Source: Gorillibacterium sp.
GTDB lineage: Bacteria; Bacillota; Bacilli; Paenibacillales; NBRC-103111
NCBI GenBank assembly: GCA_023511325.1
Contig: JAIMBU010000272.1
Coordinates: 1 to 5,259, forward strand
Reading direction: 5' to 3'
Length of the DNA stretch: 5,259 nt
In this document: positions 1-5,259 of the stretch, piece by piece
Layout of the letters: each line of letters starts with the position of its first letter
How positions within the stretch are numbered: the first letter of the stretch is position 1
Position numbers and translations under genes: made by a program
The notes under the pieces: model-generated
What the model was told of the DNA's origin: nothing
Seen by the model: the letters and a program-made list of their open reading frames with translations, nothing else
Database searches by the model: none

Positions 1-123
1 ATCTTATAGTGAAGGTGAATGGTTGGGTTAAAATCCATTTAGTGATAAAGAATATTTTTTGTTTGGTAAAAAAGAAATGTTTTTTCTTATCTGCACTTTG
101 TGATAAACTAAATCAAATATGCA

Positions 124-150
124 ATCCGGCACGCTTTATTTGTGCAGGAT
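124..150. repeat. Imperfect dyad in the ppc leader
   Basis: The arms ATCCGGCAC (124-132) and GTGCAGGAT (142-150) are complementary at eight of nine positions, with one G-A mismatch, around a 9-base loop. The dyad ends 28 bases before the proposed ppc start. No T run follows on the + strand, so it does not look like a terminator for transcription entering ppc. It could be an operator or a leader RNA hairpin; nothing in the sequence decides between these. Confidence 0.4.
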
Positions 151-178
151 AAAGAAGTGATAGGGATTGGGTGAGATA

Positions 179-2968
179 ATGTCTGAGGTGAACATGCTGG
201 GTAAAAGTGCAACGAATAATTTGCTCCGCAGAGACGTCCGGTTCCTCGGAAATATTCTGGGAGATGTTCTTCTGCACCAAGGCGGGAAAGAGCTATTAAC
301 TGTTGTTGAGAAAATTAGAGAACTGAGCAAGTCACTACGTGCCAGCTTCAACCAAGAACTCTACAAGGAATTTAAGGACACCATTCAATTCTTGTCGCCG
401 GAGATTCGGCATCAAGTCATCCGGGCATTCGCCATCTATTTTCAACTTATCAATATTGCTGAACAGAACCATCGGATTCGCCGCAAGCGGGATTATGACC
501 GAACGGCGGGGGAATCCATCCAGCCAGGTTCGATTGAAAGTATTGTCAAGGAACTGAAGCAGCAGGGAACAGCTGTCGAAGAGGTTGCTTCCATTCTCGA
601 TGGCATTTCACTAGAACTGTTTATTACTGCGCATCCAACAGAAGCGACAAGACAAGCGGTACTTGATATTCACCAACGTATTTCGCAAGATGTCATGCAC
701 TATGATAATCCCATGCTAACCTTTCGGGAACGGGAACATCTGCGTGATCAATTAATGAGTGAAATTCTTACCCTTTGGCAGACGGATGAGCTCCGTGATC
801 GCAAGCCTACCGTGCTGGATGAGGTAAGGAATGGTCTATATTACTTCGATGAGACGTTGTTTGAAGTTATTCCTGAGGTTTATGGTGAACTAGAACGGTG
901 TTTAGATAAATATTATCCAGATCGCAGCTGGCATGTACCTAAGTTTTTACTCTTCGGTAGTTGGATTGGTGGAGACAGGGATGGTAATCCCTCTGTCACC
1001 TCGGACATTACTTGGACCGCGCTCGAGATGCATCGGGAAATGGCTCTCCGTAAATATGAGCATGCTTTGGATGCTCTGTTGGGTCACATGAGCTTCAACA
1101 CCAATATTGTTACGATCAGTTCCACGCTATTGGAATCGGTAGAGCAAGATAGACAGAACATTACCCTACGGCATATGGAGCCATGGCGCAATGAATCTGA
1201 ACCCTATCGTGTCAAAATTGTCTACATGTTGGAGAAGCTGCATAATACGCACAAATCGGGGATTACGGAGAATGAAGTCAAGTATAACTCCGTAGAAGAG
1301 TTTCTTAATGATCTTAAAATAATGGACAGCAGCCTTCGCGAGCATTTTGCTGGTTTTGTTGCTGATATGTACACAAAGAAGCTGATCCGACAAGCAGAGC
1401 TTTTCGGTTTCCATATGGCTGCACTTGATATTCGTCAACACAGCAAGGAGCATGAGCTTGCGATGACGGAAACATTGGCTAAGATGGGAATTAACGAGCA
1501 ATACTCTGCTCTCTCCGAGAAAGAGAAGGTTAAGCTGCTAACCAAGTTGCTAGAGGATCCACGTCCGCTTACCTCACCTTATATTGAGTACACAGAAGGA
1601 ACTGAGGAATGTCATAACGTTTATAAAATAGCTCTGAAGGCACAACGCGAATTTGGCCGTAGCTGCCTCAATAGCTATCTGATCAGCATGGCTAATGATA
1701 CCAGCGACATCTTAGAGGTTACATTGTTCTGTAAGGAGTTTGGACTGTATCGCCGAGAAGAGGATGGTAGTATTGTCTGTACACTTCAGCCTGTGCCACT
1801 ATTCGAAACGATCGAGGACCTAAATGCAGCACCGGGTATTATGGATAAACTCTTTGCTATTCCTGCTTATCGGGACAGCTTGCAGAGCTTAAACCAGGTG
1901 CAGGAGATCATGCTGGGTTACTCAGATAGCAACAAGGATGGCGGGGTATTAACAGCCAATTGGGAGCTGAAAGTAGCTTTAGAGAAAATCACAGAAATTG
2001 GAATAAAACATAACGTTCGTCTAAAGTTTTTCCATGGTCGGGGCGGAGCACTAGGACGTGGAGGTATGCCATTAAATCGCAGCATCCTCGCTCAGCCGCC
2101 ACATACCTTAGGGGCAGGTATTAAGATCACGGAGCAGGGAGAGGTTCTATCTCAACGCTACGCCGTGAAGGGGATCGCCTACAGAAGCCTAGAGCAGGCA
2201 ACGTGGGCACTAATCACAGCAGCAACTGCGGCAAGAAATCCCCAAAGAGACATTCAAGTGCACAAATGGGAATCGCTCATGGAGGACATATCGAAGGAAT
2301 CATTGACGAAGTATCAGGATTTGATTTTCCGTGATGAGGATTTCATGACCTTCTTTAAAGAATGTACGCCACTTCCAGAAATCGGCGAGCTGAACATTGG
2401 TTCTCGTCCGAGCAAACGGAAGAACAGTGATAAATTTGAGGATTTACGTGCGATTCCTTGGGTATTCTCCTGGACACAAACGCGTTATCTGTTACCGGCG
2501 TGGTATGCAGCTGGTACGGGATTGCAGTCGTTCTATCGAAACAAACCGCAGAATATGCGGGTACTACAACAGATGTATGCACATTGGGCCTTCTTCCGCT
2601 CCGCAATTGACAATGTACAGATGGCACTTGCAAAAGCTGATCTTACAATTGCCAGAGAATATGGTAGAATGGTACGTGACGGTCAAATGGCCGAACGCAT
2701 TTATCAACTGATCCAGAGTGAATACCAACTGACGTCGTCGCTCATCCTGCAGATAACTGGACAAAAGGAAATTCTTGATAATGTTCCGATTCTTCAGGAA
2801 TCGATTCGCTTGCGAAATCCTTACGTGGATCCTCTGAGTTATTTCCAGGTGGAGTTGCTCAAGGAGTTACGCAGCATTCGTGAGGCCGACGGTGACGATG
2901 CTATGCTGTTGCGAGAGGTCCTGCTAACTATTAATGGAATTGCTGCGGGACTGCGCAATACGGGCTGA
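179..2968 (+). CDS. ppc: Phosphoenolpyruvate carboxylase
   Basis: Cytoplasmic enzyme that carboxylates phosphoenolpyruvate with bicarbonate to give oxaloacetate and phosphate, replenishing the TCA cycle. The 929-residue product carries the family signatures in order: TAHPTE with catalytic His152, LDIRQ with Arg419, FET with metal ligand Glu543, [10 protein letters not shown] with metal ligand Asp583 and Lys586, FHGRGG with His619 and Arg621, the GRGG loop with Arg627, and the C-terminal RNTG. These match E. coli His138, Arg396, Glu506, Asp543, Lys546, His579, Arg581 and Arg587. The aspartate-inhibition residues also appear kept: Lys819, Arg879 and Asn927 (E. coli Lys773, Arg832, Asn881). The protein is about 46 residues longer than the E. 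coli enzyme, with extra residues spread through the N-terminal and middle parts. ATG at 179 is preferred because GGGTGA (169-174) lies upstream at workable spacing; TTG at 167 and ATG at 194 are alternatives. The gene ends in adjacent in-frame stops, TGA TAA, before a terminator, so it is probably monocistronic. Confidence 0.97.
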   Translation: MSEVNMLGKSATNNLLRRDVRFLGNILGDVLLHQGGKELLTVVEKIRELSKSLRASFNQELYKEFKDTIQFLSPEIRHQVIRAFAIYFQLINIAEQNHRIRRKRDYDRTAGESIQPGSIESIVKELKQQGTAVEEVASILDGISLELFITAHPTEATRQAVLDIHQRISQDVMHYDNPMLTFREREHLRDQLMSEILTLWQTDELRDRKPTVLDEVRNGLYYFDETLFEVIPEVYGELERCLDKYYPDRSWHVPKFLLFGSWIGGDRDGNPSVTSDITWTALEMHREMALRKYEHALDALLGHMSFNTNIVTISSTLLESVEQDRQNITLRHMEPWRNESEPYRVKIVYMLEKLHNTHKSGITENEVKYNSVEEFLNDLKIMDSSLREHFAGFVADMYTKKLIRQAELFGFHMAALDIRQHSKEHELAMTETLAKMGINEQYSALSEKEKVKLLTKLLEDPRPLTSPYIEYTEGTEECHNVYKIALKAQREFGRSCLNSYLISMANDTSDILEVTLFCKEFGLYRREEDGSIVCTLQPVPLFETIEDLNAAPGIMDKLFAIPAYRDSLQSLNQVQEIMLGYSDSNKDGGVLTANWELKVALEKITEIGIKHNVRLKFFHGRGGALGRGGMPLNRSILAQPPHTLGAGIKITEQGEVLSQRYAVKGIAYRSLEQATWALITAATAARNPQRDIQVHKWESLMEDISKESLTKYQDLIFRDEDFMTFFKECTPLPEIGELNIGSRPSKRKNSDKFEDLRAIPWVFSWTQTRYLLPAWYAAGTGLQSFYRNKPQNMRVLQQMYAHWAFFRSAIDNVQMALAKADLTIAREYGRMVRDGQMAERIYQLIQSEYQLTSSLILQITGQKEILDNVPILQESIRLRNPYVDPLSYFQVELLKELRSIREADGDDAMLLREVLLTINGIAAGLRNTG

Positions 2969-2996
2969 TAACCGATATACGTGGATAAATTGGTAG

Positions 2997-3035
2997 GAGT
3001 CGGGCGCATTTCGCTAGCTGCCCGGCTCTCTTTTT
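2997..3035 (+). terminator. Rho-independent terminator of ppc
   Basis: The arms GAGTCGGGC (2997-3005) and GCCCGGCTC (3020-3028) form a 9-bp GC-rich stem with a single G-U pair and a 14-base loop. TC and then five T residues (3031-3035) follow directly. The hairpin starts 28 bases after the ppc stop codon. It should end the ppc transcript and insulate the downstream transporter-sigW-rsiW genes. Confidence 0.9.
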
Positions 3036-3089
3036 GACTCCATCCGATCATTTGTATTTGCGTCTACAGAAAGGATGTTTCCTGTTTTC

Positions 3090-3971
3090 ATGAATAAACG
3101 CTGGATTAACATCATGCTGATCCTGCTTGGAGCCGCCAGCTATGGTTTACTATCTCCAACGATTAAACTTGCCTATCGTGATGGATGGCAGGGCATGCAG
3201 ATTACAACAAGCCAAATGACGATGGGGACTGTGCTTGTCTGGCTGCTCGTCGCTGTACTGCCAGCAACCTGGTCTAATCCATTTCGCGGGCCATGGATAA
3301 AGCTTGCGATAAATGGAGTTATTGGGCTTGCGCTAACAAATCTTTTTTTGAATGCTGCACTCACGGAGCTAGATGCTACCTTATCCATTGTTCTATTGTT
3401 TCAATTTACGTGGATAACCGTTCTCCTGGATGCTTGGTCGAAGAAGCGTTTACCAAGTCGCTGGCAATGGATCGCAATCGCGATCATCCTGTTGGGAACC
3501 TTGCTCGCTGTGGGGATCTCTAGTGTAGGACTTGCGAATATAAGCTTTAAAGGAGTTGCCTTTGGACTTGCTGCAGGTGTTTCTTATAGCTTCTTGTTGT
3601 TTTTTACAGGGCGCATTGAAACGACGCTTCATCCACTGATGAAATCGGCATTCATGTTAACGGCAGCTTTGCCAATTATTTATATTTTGCAGCCACCTGA
3701 CTTTTTATTTCAGGCTGGTGGAGGTACACTTATTCTCTGGGGGCTTTTACTCGGATTTCTAGGTCAAGTATTACCAACTGTTTTTTTTAACATTGGTATT
3801 CCCAAAGTGGGGAGCTCACTCTCTGCCATGCTGGGTGCTGTGGAGCTTCCAGTTGCTATGATAACAGCTTTTCTACTTCTTGGTGAACAGATTTCACTCA
3901 TGCAGTGGGCGGGAATGCTACTAATCATTGGTGGAATTCTGGTGTCAGAAAAGAAGACGGCAGTCCGTTGA
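3090..3971 (+). CDS. EamA/DMT-family transporter, ten TM helices
   Basis: Integral membrane protein of 293 residues with two tandem EamA repeats, the usual length and layout of drug/metabolite transporter superfamily permeases. Hydrophobic segments lie at about residues 6-24, 42-59, 70-90, 94-113, 125-143, 153-173, 185-201, 213-232, 243-264 and 270-286. The end of repeat two carries the characteristic pattern: a GAVELPVA segment (249-256), then LLLGEQIS (262-269) and a final glycine-rich helix. The equivalent place in repeat one reads LLDAWSKKRLP, without the usual glycine-glutamate pair. The N-terminus MNKRW and the C-terminus SEKKTAVR are basic, fitting cytoplasmic ends. The substrate cannot be told from sequence; members export amino acids, metabolites or drugs. 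The start is uncertain: ATG 3090 has AAAGGA 14 bases upstream, rather far, while ATG 3075 would add MFPVF but abuts that motif. The gene follows the ppc terminator and precedes sigW by 77 bases, so it may be co-transcribed with sigW. Confidence 0.88.
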   Translation: MNKRWINIMLILLGAASYGLLSPTIKLAYRDGWQGMQITTSQMTMGTVLVWLLVAVLPATWSNPFRGPWIKLAINGVIGLALTNLFLNAALTELDATLSIVLLFQFTWITVLLDAWSKKRLPSRWQWIAIAIILLGTLLAVGISSVGLANISFKGVAFGLAAGVSYSFLLFFTGRIETTLHPLMKSAFMLTAALPIIYILQPPDFLFQAGGGTLILWGLLLGFLGQVLPTVFFNIGIPKVGSSLSAMLGAVELPVAMITAFLLLGEQISLMQWAGMLLIIGGILVSEKKTAVR

Positions 3972-3996
3972 CACGTGAGTTGCAGTATAACGGACT
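3962..3996. repeat. Perfect 8-bp inverted repeat before sigW
   Basis: AGTCCGTT (3962-3969) and AACGGACT (3989-3996) are exact reverse complements around a 19-base loop. The repeat covers the transporter stop codon (3969-3971). With a G-U pair and a one-base bulge the stem can be extended by about three pairs. Only three T residues occur at its 3' side, so any terminator or attenuator activity would be weak. It may instead be a protein-binding dyad in the sigW control region. Confidence 0.45.
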
Positions 3997-4036
3997 TTAA
4001 ATGTCATACCATAATGGGGAGAGAAACTTGAGCACC

Positions 4037-4041
4037 GGAGG
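4037..4041 (+). promoter_or_regulatory. Ribosome binding site deciding the sigW TTG start
   Basis: GGAGG ends seven bases before TTG 4049, ideal spacing for Bacilli. The same motif is only one base from ATG 4043 and so cannot serve that codon well. A second purine-rich motif, GGGGAG (4016-4021), sits six bases before another in-frame TTG at 4028 and is the main rival. Confidence 0.65.
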
Positions 4042-4048
4042 AATGCCA

Positions 4049-4630
4049 TTGAAGGATATGGAGACGCGGCTTGCCAAGCTGGCTCGAAGTGGGGACAGGG
4101 CCGCTTTTGCTGGTCTAGTCGATCTGTATAAGGATAAGATGTTTCATCTTGGTTATCGCATGCTGGGATCCCCCTCGGAAGCGGAAGATATCGTGCAGGA
4201 GACTTTTTTACGCGTATATACCAACCTTGACCGCTACGATGAAAATCAGAAGTTTTCTACCTGGATCTATCGTATTGCAACGAACTTATGTATTGATCGT
4301 CTGCGTAAACGCAAAGCCAGCTATTCTCTGGATGCGGAGATGCCAGACGGCGAAGGAGCAGATTGGTACTCCCTACTTCCAAGTGAGCAACCGACACCTG
4401 AAGAGGAGACCATGCTTACAGAAACTCAAGAGCACATCCGTAAAGCGATTAACACCTTGCCAGAGAAATATAAGTCTGTGGTTATTCTTCGTTATCTCCA
4501 GGATATGTCACTCCAGGAAATTGGCGATGTTTTGGATATGCCAGTGACGACAGTGAAGACCAGAGTGCACCGGGGACGGGAGTTTTTACGAAAAAAACTG
4601 CAATCCGAATACGGCGGAAAAATCTTTTGA
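4049..4630 (+). CDS. sigW: ECF RNA polymerase sigma factor SigW
   Basis: Extracytoplasmic-function sigma factor that directs RNA polymerase to envelope-stress promoters, in Bacillus those answering cell-wall antibiotics, antimicrobial peptides and membrane damage. The 193-residue product has sigma-70 region 2 at about residues 20-90, with the core-binding segment EAEDIVQETFLRVY (44-57) and the -10 recognition segment KFSTWIYRIATNLCIDRLRK (68-87). A linker of about 40 residues begins YSLDAEMPDGEG. Region 4 follows at about 128-184, with a -35-binding helix-turn-helix ending MPVTTVKTRVHRGREFLRKK. The sequence strongly resembles B. subtilis SigW (187 residues, from memory). TTG 4049 is chosen because GGAGG lies seven bases upstream and because it places the conserved GD..AF motif at residues 15-20, exactly as in B. 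subtilis SigW. Other in-frame starts are ATG 4001, TTG 4028, ATG 4043 and ATG 4058. The anti-sigma gene begins 63 bases downstream, as expected for this pair. Confidence 0.93.
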   Translation: MKDMETRLAKLARSGDRAAFAGLVDLYKDKMFHLGYRMLGSPSEAEDIVQETFLRVYTNLDRYDENQKFSTWIYRIATNLCIDRLRKRKASYSLDAEMPDGEGADWYSLLPSEQPTPEEETMLTETQEHIRKAINTLPEKYKSVVILRYLQDMSLQEIGDVLDMPVTTVKTRVHRGREFLRKKLQSEYGGKIF

Positions 4631-4653
4631 AACATTACGCTCCGACAGACGTA
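4628..4653 (+). promoter_or_regulatory. SigW-type ECF promoter for rsiW
   Basis: A -35 element TGAAAC (4628-4633), a 16-base spacer and a -10 element CGTA (4650-4653, continuing TGTAC) exactly match the known Bacillus SigW promoter consensus of TGAAAC, 16 bp, CGTA. The first three bases are the sigW stop codon. Transcription would begin near 4660, giving a leader of about 33 bases that carries the rsiW ribosome binding site. This would let SigW directly raise expression of its own inhibitor and of genes beyond it. The match is read from sequence; promoter activity is inferred. Confidence 0.65.
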
Positions 4654-4676
4654 TGTACAACGTAGAGAACACGAAG

Positions 4677-4686
4677 AAAGGAGAGG
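4677..4686 (+). promoter_or_regulatory. rsiW ribosome binding site
   Basis: The purine run AAAGGAGAGG lies seven bases before ATG 4694 (ten if the AAAGGAG part is the one used). It is strong and leaves little doubt about the rsiW start. Confidence 0.85.
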
Positions 4687-4693
4687 CTCACGG

Positions 4694-5259
4694 ATGAATT
4701 GTGAAGAAGCCCTCCATCATATGCATGAGTATTTAGACAAAGATTTGGATCATGTGGAAGCCGTTAGCTTAAAGAAGCACATGCTCTCTTGTCCTGAGTG
4801 CAATCGTCATTTCCGCGAGTTAGAAATGACAGAAGCTTTGATCAAGAATACGACCTGGGAGTCCGCACCTCAAGGCTTAACCGAGCGGATTATGAGTAGT
4901 CTGCCAGTCCGTCCTAAACGCCAATCCTGGTTTCGGTGGACGAGACGTCATCCCGCCATTTCGGTCGCATCCGTTTTTCTCTTCGTTATGTTGGGCAGCT
5001 TCTTATCCATGTGGAACCAAAACCCCGAGCTTACAGTTCGCGGGAGTAATTTGGACCAGCTTGTCATTGGTGATGATATGGTTTATTTACCTAAAGGCAA
5101 TCATGTGGAAGGAAACCTGATGGTTCGTGGAGGTACTGTAAAGATCGATGGGCAATTGGATGGTAATTTGGTGATTGTAGATGGAAGTTTCCAGACTGCT
5201 TCGGCAGCCAACGTTTCGGGTAAGATTTATGAGATTAATCAAGCAGCAGAGTGGTTGGT
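4694..5259 (+). CDS. rsiW: Anti-sigma-W factor RsiW, cut by window end
   Basis: Single-pass membrane anti-sigma factor expected to bind SigW and keep it inactive; 188 codons are visible and the reading frame is still open at the window edge. The cytoplasmic N-terminus is a zinc-binding anti-sigma (zf-HC2/ZAS) domain: Cys3, then His29-x3-Cys33-x2-Cys36 in KKHMLSCPEC. After a linker and a basic stretch (WFRWTRRH, 79-86) comes one transmembrane helix at about 87-107. The outer part (about 112-188) has GN/GK-type turns at residues 140, 157 and 176, each followed by alternating hydrophobic residues, resembling bactofilin-like beta-solenoid rungs. In B. subtilis, RsiW is cleaved first by PrsW and then by RasP within the membrane, and its cytoplasmic remnant is degraded to free SigW; the same route is inferred here. 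The start is fixed by a strong ribosome binding site. In related genomes cdaA, cdaR and glmM commonly follow, but they are outside this window. Confidence 0.9.
   Translation, partial: MNCEEALHHMHEYLDKDLDHVEAVSLKKHMLSCPECNRHFRELEMTEALIKNTTWESAPQGLTERIMSSLPVRPKRQSWFRWTRRHPAISVASVFLFVMLGSFLSMWNQNPELTVRGSNLDQLVIGDDMVYLPKGNHVEGNLMVRGGTVKIDGQLDGNLVIVDGSFQTASAANVSGKIYEINQAAEWL

Noticed and set aside
67..89. Palindrome of A and T runs that can fold into a roughly 10-bp hairpin
   Set aside because: It is made almost wholly of A-T pairs with one mismatch and one G-U pair, has no GC stem, and is followed by mixed sequence, so it is not a credible terminator for an upstream gene.
1166..1501. Open frames on the opposite strand and other frames within ppc, including this 111-codon one
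   Set aside because: They lie wholly inside a gene with conserved motifs along its length, lack ribosome binding sites, and show no recognisable domain.
3034..3060. TTGACT as a -35 element for the transporter gene
   Set aside because: The hexamer is five of six to consensus but overlaps the ppc terminator T run, and no good -10 lies 16-18 bases away; TATTTG at 15 bases matches poorly.
3617..3643. TGAAAC inside the transporter gene as a SigW -35 element
   Set aside because: The position 16 bases downstream reads ATGA instead of CGTA, so the second element is missing.
3968..4015. Perfect TTGACA (3968-3973), TATAAC (3986-3991) and CATAAT (4010-4015) as a sigma-A promoter for sigW
   Set aside because: The elements do not pair at usable spacing: 12 bases to TATAAC and 36 to CATAAT. 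No combination gives 16-18 bases with two good hexamers.
4591..4597. A7 tract near the end of sigW as a programmed frameshift site
   Set aside because: The frame is compatible with a slippery A-AAA-AAA, but there is no evident downstream stimulatory structure, and the in-frame product already ends normally after region 4.

Overview
This 5.26-kb window reads as low-to-mid-GC Firmicutes chromosome, most likely Paenibacillus or a close relative. The basis is the strong GGAGG-type ribosome binding sites, a Bacillus-type SigW/RsiW pair, and a phosphoenolpyruvate carboxylase of about 929 residues. The genus is an inference from remembered protein sequences; no search was run. All genes lie on the + strand.

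Layout: 1-178 is an AT-rich leader with a short imperfect dyad and a repeated octamer, but no convincing sigma-A promoter. 179-2968 is ppc, a complete phosphoenolpyruvate carboxylase with its catalytic and aspartate-binding residues intact; it ends in tandem stops followed by a strong rho-independent terminator (2997-3035). 3090-3971 (or from 3075) is a ten-helix EamA/DMT-family transporter of unknown substrate. 4049-4630 is sigW, an ECF sigma factor that appears to start at a TTG codon. 4694 to the window end is rsiW, its membrane-anchored zinc-finger anti-sigma factor, cut off by the window edge.

How the genes work together: ppc is its own transcription unit, feeding oxaloacetate into the TCA cycle. 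The transporter, sigW and rsiW lie downstream of the ppc terminator. SigW and RsiW form an envelope-stress switch: RsiW holds SigW at the membrane until proteolysis releases it.

The most notable signal is a consensus SigW-type promoter (TGAAAC, 16-bp spacer, CGTA) whose -35 element includes the stop codon of sigW. It would make rsiW and genes beyond it directly SigW-dependent, while no such promoter is visible just upstream of sigW. The second is the extracytoplasmic part of RsiW, which looks like a short bactofilin-like beta-solenoid. No mobile element, CRISPR array, tRNA or rRNA was seen, and nothing here amounts to a wholly new system.
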